Shown here: positions 1-7,222 of the stretch, piece after piece
Layout: each line of letters opens with the position of its first letter
Numbering within the stretch: position 1 is the first letter of the stretch
NCBI GenBank assembly: GCA_003497225.1
Contig: DNJQ01000128.1
Coordinates: 1 to 8,056 of the forward strand
Source of the DNA: Bacillota bacterium
GTDB taxonomy: Bacteria > Bacillota_I > Bacilli_A > RFN20 > CAG-288
Direction of reading: 5' to 3'
Length of the DNA: 8,056 bases
Translations under genes and position numbers: made by a program
Notes under the pieces: model-generated
Database searches by the model: none
Seen by the model: the letters and a program-made list of their open reading frames with translations, nothing else
Told to the model about the DNA's origin: nothing

Positions 1-25
1 ACTATTATAAATAATAAAATTCTTG

Positions 26-54
26 TTGAAATAAAATAGGTTGTTTACTATAAT
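26..54 (+). promoter_or_regulatory. Sigma-A-type promoter for the 86-residue membrane protein gene
   Basis: A -35 box TTGAAA lies at 26-31 and a perfect -10 box TATAAT at 49-54, separated by the ideal 17 bases. The DNA upstream (1-20) is almost pure A/T and could act as an UP-like element. Initiation would fall near position 61, giving a leader of only about 18 bases that begins almost at the ribosome site GGAGG (64-68), which precedes the ATG at 79. This is the only convincing promoter I see in the window. It may also feed rimO if polymerase reads through the hairpin at 358-393. Confidence 0.75.
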
Positions 55-78
55 ATTCACCATGGAGGAAATAAGAAA

Positions 79-339
79 ATGGATGTAGCACGATTAGTTT
101 TATTTATTTTAAGTGCAGTAGGTATAATTACCGCAATGGTTCTTAGATGGGGCGCTGGAAAGAAAAAATATGCAACTTATGTTGAAGTTGTATCACTCAT
201 CATTTTGGTAGTAGGTGTCTTATTATTTATTGTTAATGGAATACAAGGTGCAGGTGGCTGGGCTAACTTATTCTTATTTATCTCAGTCTTAGGATTAACA
301 GTAATCCGTATGATTTCTCTTTTAAGACATAAATTATAG
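79..339 (+). CDS. Small three-helix membrane protein of unknown function
   Basis: I do not recognise this 86-residue protein. It has three hydrophobic segments, at about residues 4-22, 36-54 and 62-80, joined by a basic loop (RWGAGKKKY, about 23-31) and a short glycine-rich loop (about 54-60). It ends in the basic tail RHKL. There is no cleavable signal peptide and no cysteine or obvious catalytic motif. By the positive-inside rule the first loop and the C-terminus should be cytoplasmic, with the N-terminus outside. The start is supported by GGAGG at 64-68, ten bases before the ATG, and by a strong promoter directly upstream. A hairpin follows the stop, so the gene is probably transcribed alone or with partial read-through into rimO. 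Coding status is likely because promoter, ribosome site and frame all agree; the function is unknown. Confidence 0.8.
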   Translation: MDVARLVLFILSAVGIITAMVLRWGAGKKKYATYVEVVSLIILVVGVLLFIVNGIQGAGGWANLFLFISVLGLTVIRMISLLRHKL

Positions 340-357
340 TAAGAAGAAAATTAATTT

Positions 358-393
358 GCAAATAAGGCCCCGAATTTTTCGGGGCTAATTTGC
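358..393 (+). terminator. Extended GC-rich hairpin, probable terminator or attenuator before rimO
   Basis: The core stem pairs GGCCCCGAA's last eight bases (367-374) with TTCGGGGC (378-385) around a three-T loop, eight perfect pairs. An outer stem pairs GCAAAT (358-363) with ATTTGC (388-393), separated from the core by a small internal loop. The tail after the core is TAATTT and then GCTC, which is a poor U-tract, so termination may be incomplete. The hairpin sits between the 86-residue gene and rimO, and no new promoter is visible between it and the rimO start. It could therefore meter read-through into rimO. On the minus strand the flank is also A/T-rich, so weak bidirectional activity is possible. 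Confidence 0.6.
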
Positions 394-408
394 TCTTAGA
401 AAGGTATT

Positions 409-1704
409 ATGAAAGTAGGTTTAATATCGCTTGGGTGCGCAAAAAATCAAATTGATAGCGAAGAAGTTTTATCTTATCTTGCTCGCAATGAGTTTATCAT
501 TGTGGGTGATTTAAGTTTAGCTGAAATGATTATAATCAATACCTGTGGATTTTTAAAAGCATCTAAAAAAGAAGCCTACGATGTTATCGATGAGGTAAAA
601 GAATATAATGTACCAATTGTAGTTATCGGGTGCTTAGCTGAACGAAATGAGGAAGAATTAAAAAAAGATAAACCATTCGTTGATCTAGTAATTCCGATTC
701 ACGATTACCCTAACTTTGGTTACAAATTACAAAAACTCATCAAGGATAAAAAACTTTCGGGCAATGTTGAAAATACTAAAAGAGTCTACTCTACTCCTAG
801 CTATCAAGCTTATTTAAAAATTAGCGATGGATGTAACAATCGATGTACTTATTGTACGATACCGCTAATTAGAGGTGGATTTCATTCAATTCCATTAAAG
901 ACACTTCAAATACAGATGGATGAAATAGCTAGTAATGGAGTAAAAGAACTTGTAGTTATATCACAAGATACAACTAGATATGGAACAGATCATCCGGAAC
1001 TTAAAGAGGATATATGCACTTTATTAAAAGAAGCGCTAAAGCACGAAGAATTTAAGTTCATTCGTCTGCTTTACCTCTATCCTGATGAAATAACTGATTC
1101 ATTAATAGATTTATTCAAGGATAATCCTCGATTAACACCATACTTTGATGTTCCAATTCAACATTCTTCGGACAAAATCTTATCGAGAATGCATCGAAGA
1201 GGTGATCGAAAATACTTATCTTCTCTATTTAAGAAAATAAGAGAAAAAATACCTAATGCTATATTAAGAACAACGATTATGGTTGGTTTCCCTTCAGAAA
1301 ATGAAGAAGATATAGCTGATCTACTTTCCTTCATGAATGAAGTTAAGTTCGATCATCTAGGTGTATTCACCTATAGTCGTGAAAAAGGTACGCCAAGTTA
1401 TGACTATGATGAGCAAGTTCCATCAAAAGTTAAAGCGGAAAGATATAATCGCGTGATGAAAGAACAAGCGAAGATATCTTATGAACAAAACAAGAAACAC
1501 TTAGGTGAAGTTATGACTGCTTTAATAACAGGTTACGATGAAGAAAATCTCTGTTATCGCGGAACATCTTATGTCTTTGCTCCTGATGATATCGATGGTG
1601 AATTATCCATATATAGTGATCGAGAGCTAGAAATCGGATCTTGTGTTAAAGTTAAAATAGTTAATACATCTATTTATGATTTAATAGGTGAACTTATACA
1701 TTAA
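409..1704 (+). CDS. rimO: Ribosomal protein S12 methylthiotransferase RimO (radical SAM)
   Basis: RimO adds a methylthio group to the beta-carbon of a conserved aspartate in ribosomal protein S12, using two 4Fe-4S clusters and S-adenosylmethionine in the cytoplasm. The 431 residues match the usual family length of about 440. The N-terminal cluster domain shows the three expected cysteines: C10 in GCAKN, C46 in NTCGF and C75 in GCLAE. The radical SAM motif CxxxCxxC is C142, C146 and C149 in CNNRCTYC. A C-terminal TRAM domain runs from about 364 to 431 and ends YDLIGELIH. The GCAKN motif and this ending favour RimO over the tRNA enzymes MiaB (GCQMN type) and MtaB (GCKVN type). The ATG is preceded by AGAAAGG (398-404) with a four-base gap. 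No promoter of its own is visible; a hairpin lies just upstream, and the next gene starts 52 bases downstream. Confidence 0.95.
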   Translation: MKVGLISLGCAKNQIDSEEVLSYLARNEFIIVGDLSLAEMIIINTCGFLKASKKEAYDVIDEVKEYNVPIVVIGCLAERNEEELKKDKPFVDLVIPIHDYPNFGYKLQKLIKDKKLSGNVENTKRVYSTPSYQAYLKISDGCNNRCTYCTIPLIRGGFHSIPLKTLQIQMDEIASNGVKELVVISQDTTRYGTDHPELKEDICTLLKEALKHEEFKFIRLLYLYPDEITDSLIDLFKDNPRLTPYFDVPIQHSSDKILSRMHRRGDRKYLSSLFKKIREKIPNAILRTTIMVGFPSENEEDIADLLSFMNEVKFDHLGVFTYSREKGTPSYDYDEQVPSKVKAERYNRVMKEQAKISYEQNKKHLGEVMTALITGYDEENLCYRGTSYVFAPDDIDGELSIYSDRELEIGSCVKVKIVNTSIYDLIGELIH

Positions 1705-1756
1705 GTTATAAAATAGCAGTTTTCCACGCATATATATAAGTGATAGGAGAATTGCT

Positions 1757-2293
1757 ATGCAAAATCACACTTACGAAGAAATATTGCAGGAAACTTCGTA
1801 TTTAAAAAAATTAGTCGATGAAAAATTAAGTGAAATCAATTATTCAGTTGGGTGGGAGTATGTCAGTTGGTTACAAAAGCAAACGATTTATTTCTACGAG
1901 GGCTATAAAAAACTCGGATATAACACTCAACCGGATGATCTTATGCGCGGGGACGTCATCTGGGCGGAATTTGGAATTAATATCGGAACCGAATTATCCG
2001 ATTACCGCACCAAAGGACATTACTGCGTGTGTTGGGCGATAGATTTAGGAAATGTTGTTGTTATTCCCCTCTCTTCTAGCGATGCGCCAGGATCAATCCT
2101 CACTTATGATTTAGGTGAGATAGAAGGACTAGGATATAACGGAAGTCATTCTTATCTAAAGCTCGATGCTATTAGATCAATATCAAAACGTCGCATTAGT
2201 CGAATTCCTAATACTCTCTCGGGTAAGATTCGTCTAAAAGATGAGCAGATTGCTATAATTAACGACGCAATTAAAAATTCATTCGTTTCTTGA
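1757..2293 (+). CDS. PemK/MazF-fold protein with N-terminal helical extension; solitary toxin-like gene
   Basis: MazF/PemK proteins are sequence-specific endoribonucleases, usually neutralised by a small antitoxin encoded next to them. Residues 63-178 fit this fold: MRGDVIWAEF (63-72), then GTELSDYR (77-84), which aligns with the family's GSEQGGxR and supplies the catalytic arginine (R84). A strand VVVIPLSSS (100-108) follows, and then SYLKLDAIRSISKRRI (132-147), matching the SxxLldqiRtidksRl segment. The catalytic threonine expected at the end of that strand is serine here (S106-S108). Residues 1-62 form a helical, aromatic-rich extension absent from classical MazF of about 110 residues. The ATG is supported by AGGAGA (1745-1750). 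No antitoxin-sized gene lies in the 52 bases upstream or the 23 bases downstream, where the ABC genes begin. Family assignment is fairly secure from motifs; toxicity and RNase activity are unproven. Confidence 0.8.
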   Translation: MQNHTYEEILQETSYLKKLVDEKLSEINYSVGWEYVSWLQKQTIYFYEGYKKLGYNTQPDDLMRGDVIWAEFGINIGTELSDYRTKGHYCVCWAIDLGNVVVIPLSSSDAPGSILTYDLGEIEGLGYNGSHSYLKLDAIRSISKRRISRIPNTLSGKIRLKDEQIAIINDAIKNSFVS

Positions 2294-2307
2294 CTATCTT
2301 CCTGCGT

Positions 2308-2314
2308 GGAGGAG
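2308..2314 (+). promoter_or_regulatory. Ribosome binding site that sets the first ABC gene start
   Basis: GGAGGAG lies just before the ATG at 2317, with four bases between the GGAGG core and the start codon. The frame is also open upstream to a TTG at 2290, but that codon overlaps the previous stop and has no ribosome site before it. A start there would also place this strong site inside the coding region. The ATG at 2317 is therefore preferred. Confidence 0.8.
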
Positions 2315-2316
2315 TT

Positions 2317-4080
2317 ATGATATTTAATAAAACGATAAATTGTTACTACCGAAAATATTGGTATTGTTTTTTCTTCGGAATTTTAGCTCTTATCGGAGTT
2401 GATGCTATCCAACTTTTATTACCAGAAATTATTGGTAATATCGTTAGAGCAGCCAATGAAAATGAACTCTCCATGGGATTTATCGGACTTCAAGTTTTAT
2501 ATATTTTAGCTATTGGTTTAGGAATATTTGCCGGTAGAATTATTTGGAGATTATTAGTTGAAGGCGTGTGCCATAAAATTCAAGCTGACCTTCGTCGCCG
2601 TTTATTCATTCACTGCGAAGCTTTGCCAAAAGAATACCATAGTTCACATAAAACTGGTGGAACGATGGCGCTACTAACGAACGATACTGAAGCAGTTAGT
2701 TACACTTTCTCTGATGGAGTTATATTCTTTGTAGATATTGCTGTTTTAGGAACACTAGCCATGATTAAGATGTTCTTAGTTAACTGGGCATTAGCTTTAA
2801 TCACCATTGTGCCTTTAGTCTTTTTGATCTTCTCAGGAAATATTCTTGAAAAGCTTGAAACTAAATCCTATGAAGCTCAACAAAAAGCTTTTGAAAAGAT
2901 GTCTGATTTTACTAGCGAAAACCTTTCAGGTATCTCAGTTATTAAAGCCTTTATTAAAGAAAAGCAGCAATTAAAAGCTTTTTCAAACTGCGCTAATGAT
3001 CATCGCACAAAGGCCTTAAAGTTTATTAGACTCGATAATGCCTATAACATTATTATTAATGGTTTAATATATATATCCTTTGCTCTACTTTTAATTATCG
3101 GTGGATATTTAGCTACAAATAATGTTGATTTACCTTTAGCTAATCCTCTTACTAGTGATATGCTAACAGAATTTTATGGATATTTCGATTCATTAATTTG
3201 GCCGATGCTCGCTATAGTATTTTTAATCTCTACCATCTCACGTGGTAAGGCGAGTTGTAACCGTATCTCAGAACTTCTTAATACTCCAATCAGTGTTAAA
3301 GATGATGAAGGTGTGGTTCAAAATAATCAACCTTTAAAAGGTAATATTAAAATTCAAAATCTCACCTTCGCTTATCCAGATGGTGAAACACCAGTATTAA
3401 AAGATTGCAGTGTAGAAATTAAAGCTGGAGAAAATATAGGTATTATAGGTCGCACGGGATCAGGAAAAACGACATTCGTTAATATGTTATTAAAACTATA
3501 TAATGTACCGCGTGAAAGAATTTATATCGATGGAAAAGATATCAATGATATTTCAACTATCGATTTAAGAAATTCAATCGGCTACGTCGCTCAAGATACC
3601 TTCTTGTTCTCTACTTCAATCGCTGAAAACATCGCTTTCGCTCATCCGCGGATCTCCTTTGATGCGATTAAACGCGCAGCAAAGTTTGCTTGTGTCGATG
3701 ATAATATCGCCAATTTTAAAGAGGGCTATGATACGATCGTCGGTGAACGTGGCGTTTCTCTTTCCGGCGGACAAAAGCAACGTATTGCCATGGCTCGCGC
3801 CATAATCAATGATCCAGAAATACTAATTCTCGATGATTCTGTTTCCGCTGTTGATTCTTCAACCGAAAAAGAGATTTTGTCTAATATTAAACGCGAAAGA
3901 AAAGGTAAAACAACCTTAATCATCGCGCACCGTATCTCAGCGATAGAAAATCTTGATCATATTATTATTCTTGATGAAGGACAAATCGTTGGCTATGGAA
4001 CTCACCAAGAACTTTTAGAGAGTAACACATATTATCAAGATATCGTTAAACTCCAAGAATTAGAAAAGGAGGTAAAATAA
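2317..4080 (+). CDS. ABC exporter half-transporter, subunit with degenerate Walker B (TM287/BmrC-like)
   Basis: This 587-residue half-transporter has about six membrane helices in residues 1-310, followed by a nucleotide-binding domain. That domain carries Walker A GRTGSGKTT (378-386, K384), a Q-loop glutamine (Q426 in YVAQD), a canonical signature LSGGQ (482-486), Walker B ending LDD (505-507) and the switch histidine H538. The usual catalytic glutamate after Walker B is aspartate (D507), which marks the non-hydrolysing site of heterodimeric exporters such as TM287/288 and BmrCD. The partner gene follows at once, overlapping by one base (TAATG), with AAGGAGG at 4066-4072 inside this gene's end; this implies translational coupling and a fixed 1:1 ratio. 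The protein acts in the cytoplasmic membrane. The substrate cannot be read from sequence: multidrug or lipid-like compounds are typical of the family. The start at 2317 is chosen on the ribosome site. Confidence 0.92.
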   Translation: MIFNKTINCYYRKYWYCFFFGILALIGVDAIQLLLPEIIGNIVRAANENELSMGFIGLQVLYILAIGLGIFAGRIIWRLLVEGVCHKIQADLRRRLFIHCEALPKEYHSSHKTGGTMALLTNDTEAVSYTFSDGVIFFVDIAVLGTLAMIKMFLVNWALALITIVPLVFLIFSGNILEKLETKSYEAQQKAFEKMSDFTSENLSGISVIKAFIKEKQQLKAFSNCANDHRTKALKFIRLDNAYNIIINGLIYISFALLLIIGGYLATNNVDLPLANPLTSDMLTEFYGYFDSLIWPMLAIVFLISTISRGKASCNRISELLNTPISVKDDEGVVQNNQPLKGNIKIQNLTFAYPDGETPVLKDCSVEIKAGENIGIIGRTGSGKTTFVNMLLKLYNVPRERIYIDGKDINDISTIDLRNSIGYVAQDTFLFSTSIAENIAFAHPRISFDAIKRAAKFACVDDNIANFKEGYDTIVGERGVSLSGGQKQRIAMARAIINDPEILILDDSVSAVDSSTEKEILSNIKRERKGKTTLIIAHRISAIENLDHIIILDEGQIVGYGTHQELLESNTYYQDIVKLQELEKEVK

Positions 4081-5879
4081 TGACTTTAGAAGAACAAATT
4101 TCCATCAAGGAAAAAACCTATAAAGATTCGATACTATTTAAAAAGCTATTTCGCTTTTTCGTTCCTGAAATTTGGCGTTTTATCTTCGCCATTTTGCTCG
4201 ATACTTTAACTGTCGTTATCTTTTCATTTGAACCCCGTATTACTGGAAATATCGTTTCTTATGTATCAAGCGGTCAATTTGATAAGATTTTACTAATGTC
4301 TTTGATCTTCATTGGTTGCATTATTATCGGTTTAATATTTATGTATAACGGCTCAATCATGCTTCAAAAAGTTGGTCAAAACATCGTTTATAACTTGCGC
4401 ATGGAAATATTTAAACACGTTGATGAATTTTCTATCAATCAGTTAAACTCCTTACCAGTTGGAAAACTTGTCACCCGTATTATTAATGATACTTCAAAGA
4501 TTATGAGAATGTTCACCGATGTTATTCCATCTGTCATCCGTTCCTTCACTACTCTTATTACAATTTTAGTTCAGATGTTTGTTTCTTCCTGGGCTGTTGG
4601 ATTAACCCTATCAGCATTTTTACCTTTGATATTTGGTGTAATTGTTTTCTTCCGCATATTTTCACGTAAAGTTTTCCGTGAATCTCGTCAATCAGTTTCA
4701 GATATCAATGGTTTTATCGCCGAAAATATCTCCGGTATGCTTACAACTCAAATCTTTAATCAACAGCAAAGAAAACTCGATGAATTTGAAGAAAAGAACC
4801 AAAGAGTCTTAAAAGCTCACCTTCGTCAAGTTCGTTTCTTTGCAATCTTTAGACCGCTCTTCTACTTAATCTATGTTTTAACAATCATTGCGGTTATTTA
4901 TGTTGGAACTTATATTGTAACAAGTAATCCAATGCAATATTCTGGAAGTGAAGCCGGGGGACTTTTATTCTCCTTCTACCTCTTCGCTGGTCAATTCTCT
5001 AACCCCGTAACATCTTTAGCTCAACAGTTTAACGCCTTCCAAGAATCATTAACTTCAGTTGAAAGAGTCTGCATCGTTATGGATGTTGAACCAGAAGTAT
5101 TAGATATAAAAGAAGCCAAAAGTGTTGATAAACTCATCGGTAAAATTGAGTTTAGAAATGTCTGGTTCGCTTATAAAAAGGATGAATGGGTATTAAAAGA
5201 TGTCTCCTTTACCATAAATCCTGGTGAAACAGCGGCTTTTGTCGGTGCAACTGGCGCGGGAAAAAGTACGATTATTTCACTTATTACGCGCAACTATGAA
5301 GTTCAAAAAGGTGAAATCCTTATCGATGATGTACCGATTAAAAATTACACCATTGAAACTTTAAGAAAACATATCGGTGCTATGCTTCAAGATGTCTTCC
5401 TTTTCGCTGGAACAATTAAAGATAATATTTCATTATTTGACGAAACTGTTTCAAAAGAAGAAATCGTTGATGCTTGTAAATATGTTGGTGCTGATACATT
5501 TATTGAGGCACTACCGAATAAATATGAAGAAGAGGTTCGTGAAAGAGGAAATAACTTCTCGATGGGTCAAAGACAACTTCTCTCCTTTGCTCGTGTCGTA
5601 GTTTATAATCCTAACATCATACTTTTAGATGAGGCCACGGCAAATATTGATACTGAAACAGAACTTATTATTCAATCATCCTTAGAAAAGATTTCTTCGA
5701 TTGGAACGATGATAATTGTCGCTCATCGTCTTTCAACTATTAAGCACGCTGATAAGATATTCGTTATTTCTCAAGGAAGAATAATTGAGCAAGGTAATCA
5801 TCAAGAACTTTTAAAGAAGCGTGGAACATATTATAATTTGTATGAACTACAGAATATGGAGAAAAAGGTCAATGAATAA
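4080..5879 (+). CDS. ABC exporter half-transporter, subunit with catalytic Walker B glutamate (TM288/BmrD-like)
   Basis: This 599-residue protein is the partner of the preceding subunit. A membrane domain of about six helices fills roughly residues 20-330. The nucleotide-binding domain has Walker A GATGAGKST (389-397, K395), a Q-loop glutamine (Q437 in MLQDVF), Walker B LLDE (515-518) with the catalytic glutamate E518, and the switch histidine H549. Its signature motif is non-canonical: FSMGQ (493-497) in place of LSGGQ. In the head-to-tail dimer, this Walker A/B would pair with the partner's intact LSGGQ to form the working ATP site. The altered signature would pair with the partner's aspartate site to form the degenerate one. 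The start ATG shares its first base with the upstream stop codon, and AAGGAGG (4066-4072) lies seven bases before it. The 3' end overlaps cysS by eight bases. Substrate unknown. Confidence 0.92.
   Translation: MTLEEQISIKEKTYKDSILFKKLFRFFVPEIWRFIFAILLDTLTVVIFSFEPRITGNIVSYVSSGQFDKILLMSLIFIGCIIIGLIFMYNGSIMLQKVGQNIVYNLRMEIFKHVDEFSINQLNSLPVGKLVTRIINDTSKIMRMFTDVIPSVIRSFTTLITILVQMFVSSWAVGLTLSAFLPLIFGVIVFFRIFSRKVFRESRQSVSDINGFIAENISGMLTTQIFNQQQRKLDEFEEKNQRVLKAHLRQVRFFAIFRPLFYLIYVLTIIAVIYVGTYIVTSNPMQYSGSEAGGLLFSFYLFAGQFSNPVTSLAQQFNAFQESLTSVERVCIVMDVEPEVLDIKEAKSVDKLIGKIEFRNVWFAYKKDEWVLKDVSFTINPGETAAFVGATGAGKSTIISLITRNYEVQKGEILIDDVPIKNYTIETLRKHIGAMLQDVFLFAGTIKDNISLFDETVSKEEIVDACKYVGADTFIEALPNKYEEEVRERGNNFSMGQRQLLSFARVVVYNPNIILLDEATANIDTETELIIQSSLEKISSIGTMIIVAHRLSTIKHADKIFVISQGRIIEQGNHQELLKKRGTYYNLYELQNMEKKVNE
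5858..5868 (+). promoter_or_regulatory. Ribosome binding site for cysS inside the end of the second ABC gene
   Basis: GGAGAAAAAGG lies at 5858-5868, ahead of the ATG at 5872. The GGAG portion is ten bases from the start, and the closer AGG is three bases away. The same frame is open back to a GTG at 5821, but the extra 17 residues it would add (including HIIICMNY) are not part of the CysS fold and have no comparable site. The conserved family N-terminus begins a few residues after the ATG at 5872. Confidence 0.65.
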
Positions 5880-7221
5880 GGTTAATATTAAACTATATGA
5901 TACCAAAAGTGGAAAAAAGATCGACTTTGTTCCACTTAATGAAAATGAAGTTACTATATATTACTGCGGACCAACCGTTTATGATTATCCTCATATCGGT
6001 AATTTCCGTCCACCTGTCTTTTTTGACCTTGTTCACCGCTTCTTTTTAGCCCTGGGCTATAATGTCAAAATGGTTTCTAACTATACTGATATCGATGATA
6101 AAATCATTAATAAGGCTATTAAAGAAAATAAAACTGAAAAAGAAATATCTAGTTTTTATATTAAAAACAATGAAGAGATGCTAGAAAAACTCAATGTTCT
6201 TCCTCTTTATAACCGTCCTAAAGTTTCGGAAACGATGGATGAAATAATTTCTTTTGTTCAACTAGCCTTAGATAAAGGTGTAGCTTATAAAGCCAAAGAT
6301 GACATCTATTTTTCAACAAGTTCCGTTAAAGATTATGGATCTTTATCTAAAATGAATCTAGAAGAACTCAATGCAGGAAGTCGAATTGAAGTAACTGATT
6401 TAAAGCATTCTCCTTTTGATTTCGCTTTATGGAAAAAAACCAATGACGAAGGTATAAAGTTTGATGCACCATTTGGCGTTGGCCGTCCAGGTTGGCACAC
6501 TGAATGTTTAGTCATGATTAATAAAGTATTTAATAAGCCGCTAGTTGATATTCATGGTGGTGGATTTGATTTAAAGTTTCCTCATCATGAAAATGAACGC
6601 GCTCAATCTATGGCTATATACTCCTCTCCTTTAGCAAATTACTGGATGCACGTTGGATTTTTAACCATGGGTGAAAGTGAAAAAATGAGCAAATCATTAG
6701 GAAACGTTATCTATATGAAGGATTTCCTTAATAATAATGATCCTGATATTTTTAGACTTCTCATTCTTAAAGGCTATTACCGTTCACCTTTAGTTTATAG
6801 TGAAGAAGCGATTGAAACTTGTAAAAGAGAGGTTGAAAAATATCGCAATATTAAAAAGACGAGCAACCTTTTCTTGGCTTTAAATAAAAGCGATAAGCAA
6901 GGACAATTACTTAAAGAATATTATGAGCCATTTATCAATAGCCTCGCTGATGATTTTAATGTTCCTAATGCACTTTTGCACTTTGATTTACTAGTTAAAA
7001 ACCTCAATCAAGCGATTAGAAGTAAAAATTATGAAAGCGCTTTAAATTTAAAGTTTACTTTTGATAAAATAAATGATATATTAGGACTTAAACTAGCGAC
7101 AGTCGATATCGATGATGAAATCTTAAACCTTTATCACCAATACGAAAAAGCTCGTTTAGATAAGAATTATGCTCTCAGCGATGAACTTCGCTCAGAACTA
7201 GTAAAGAAGGGTGTGATGTAA
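5872..7221 (+). CDS. cysS: Cysteinyl-tRNA synthetase, with shortened C-terminus
   Basis: CysS is the class I synthetase that charges tRNA-Cys with cysteine in the cytoplasm. From the ATG at 5872 it has 449 residues. The N-terminal Rossmann fold carries YYCGPTVYDYPHIGN, with the HIGH-type motif HIGN at 41-44. The zinc ligands match the E. coli spacing: C32, C212 (GWHTEC), H238 and E242 (HHENE). The KMSKS loop is exact at 271-275. The C-terminal helical tRNA-recognition region includes the LADDFN motif and ends SDELRSELVKKGVM. Homologues normally continue for a dozen or so residues past this KKG point, and here the stop comes at once. Catalytic residues are intact, so the enzyme should be active. 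The start lies eight bases inside the second ABC gene, so cysS depends on upstream transcription; no T-box leader is present. The next gene starts one base after the stop. Confidence 0.95.
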   Translation: MNKVNIKLYDTKSGKKIDFVPLNENEVTIYYCGPTVYDYPHIGNFRPPVFFDLVHRFFLALGYNVKMVSNYTDIDDKIINKAIKENKTEKEISSFYIKNNEEMLEKLNVLPLYNRPKVSETMDEIISFVQLALDKGVAYKAKDDIYFSTSSVKDYGSLSKMNLEELNAGSRIEVTDLKHSPFDFALWKKTNDEGIKFDAPFGVGRPGWHTECLVMINKVFNKPLVDIHGGGFDLKFPHHENERAQSMAIYSSPLANYWMHVGFLTMGESEKMSKSLGNVIYMKDFLNNNDPDIFRLLILKGYYRSPLVYSEEAIETCKREVEKYRNIKKTSNLFLALNKSDKQGQLLKEYYEPFINSLADDFNVPNALLHFDLLVKNLNQAIRSKNYESALNLKFTFDKINDILGLKLATVDIDDEILNLYHQYEKARLDKNYALSDELRSELVKKGVM

Positions 7222-7222
7222 G

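Noticed and set aside
1701..1756. Possible promoter before the MazF-like gene, with -10-like TATATA or TATAAG at 1731-1740
   Set aside because: No sequence resembling TTGACA lies 16-18 bases upstream of any of the -10 candidates, and TA-rich runs are common in such DNA.
1830..2042. Alternative-frame + strand open frame of 70 codons inside the MazF-like gene, considered as an antitoxin
   Set aside because: It overlaps the MazF-like gene throughout, its translation does not look like an antitoxin, and the main frame carries the conserved motifs. Overlapping coding is not supported.
2291..2293. TGA read as tryptophan (mycoplasma code)
   Set aside because: Conserved tryptophans use TGG, no in-frame TGA interrupts any gene, and the TGA ending the mgtC-like gene sits directly before a terminator.
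2290..2316. Upstream TTG start for the first ABC gene
   Set aside because: There is no ribosome site before it, it overlaps the previous stop codon, and a strong GGAGGAG lies just before the ATG at 2317.
3726..3923. Minus-strand open frame of 65 codons inside the first ABC gene
   Set aside because: It lies opposite the conserved signature and Walker B region, has no ribosome site that I can see, and is a shadow of the real frame.
6333..6515. Minus-strand open frame of 60 codons inside cysS
   Set aside because: It is opposite conserved CysS sequence, including GWHTEC, and its translation shows no recognisable features.
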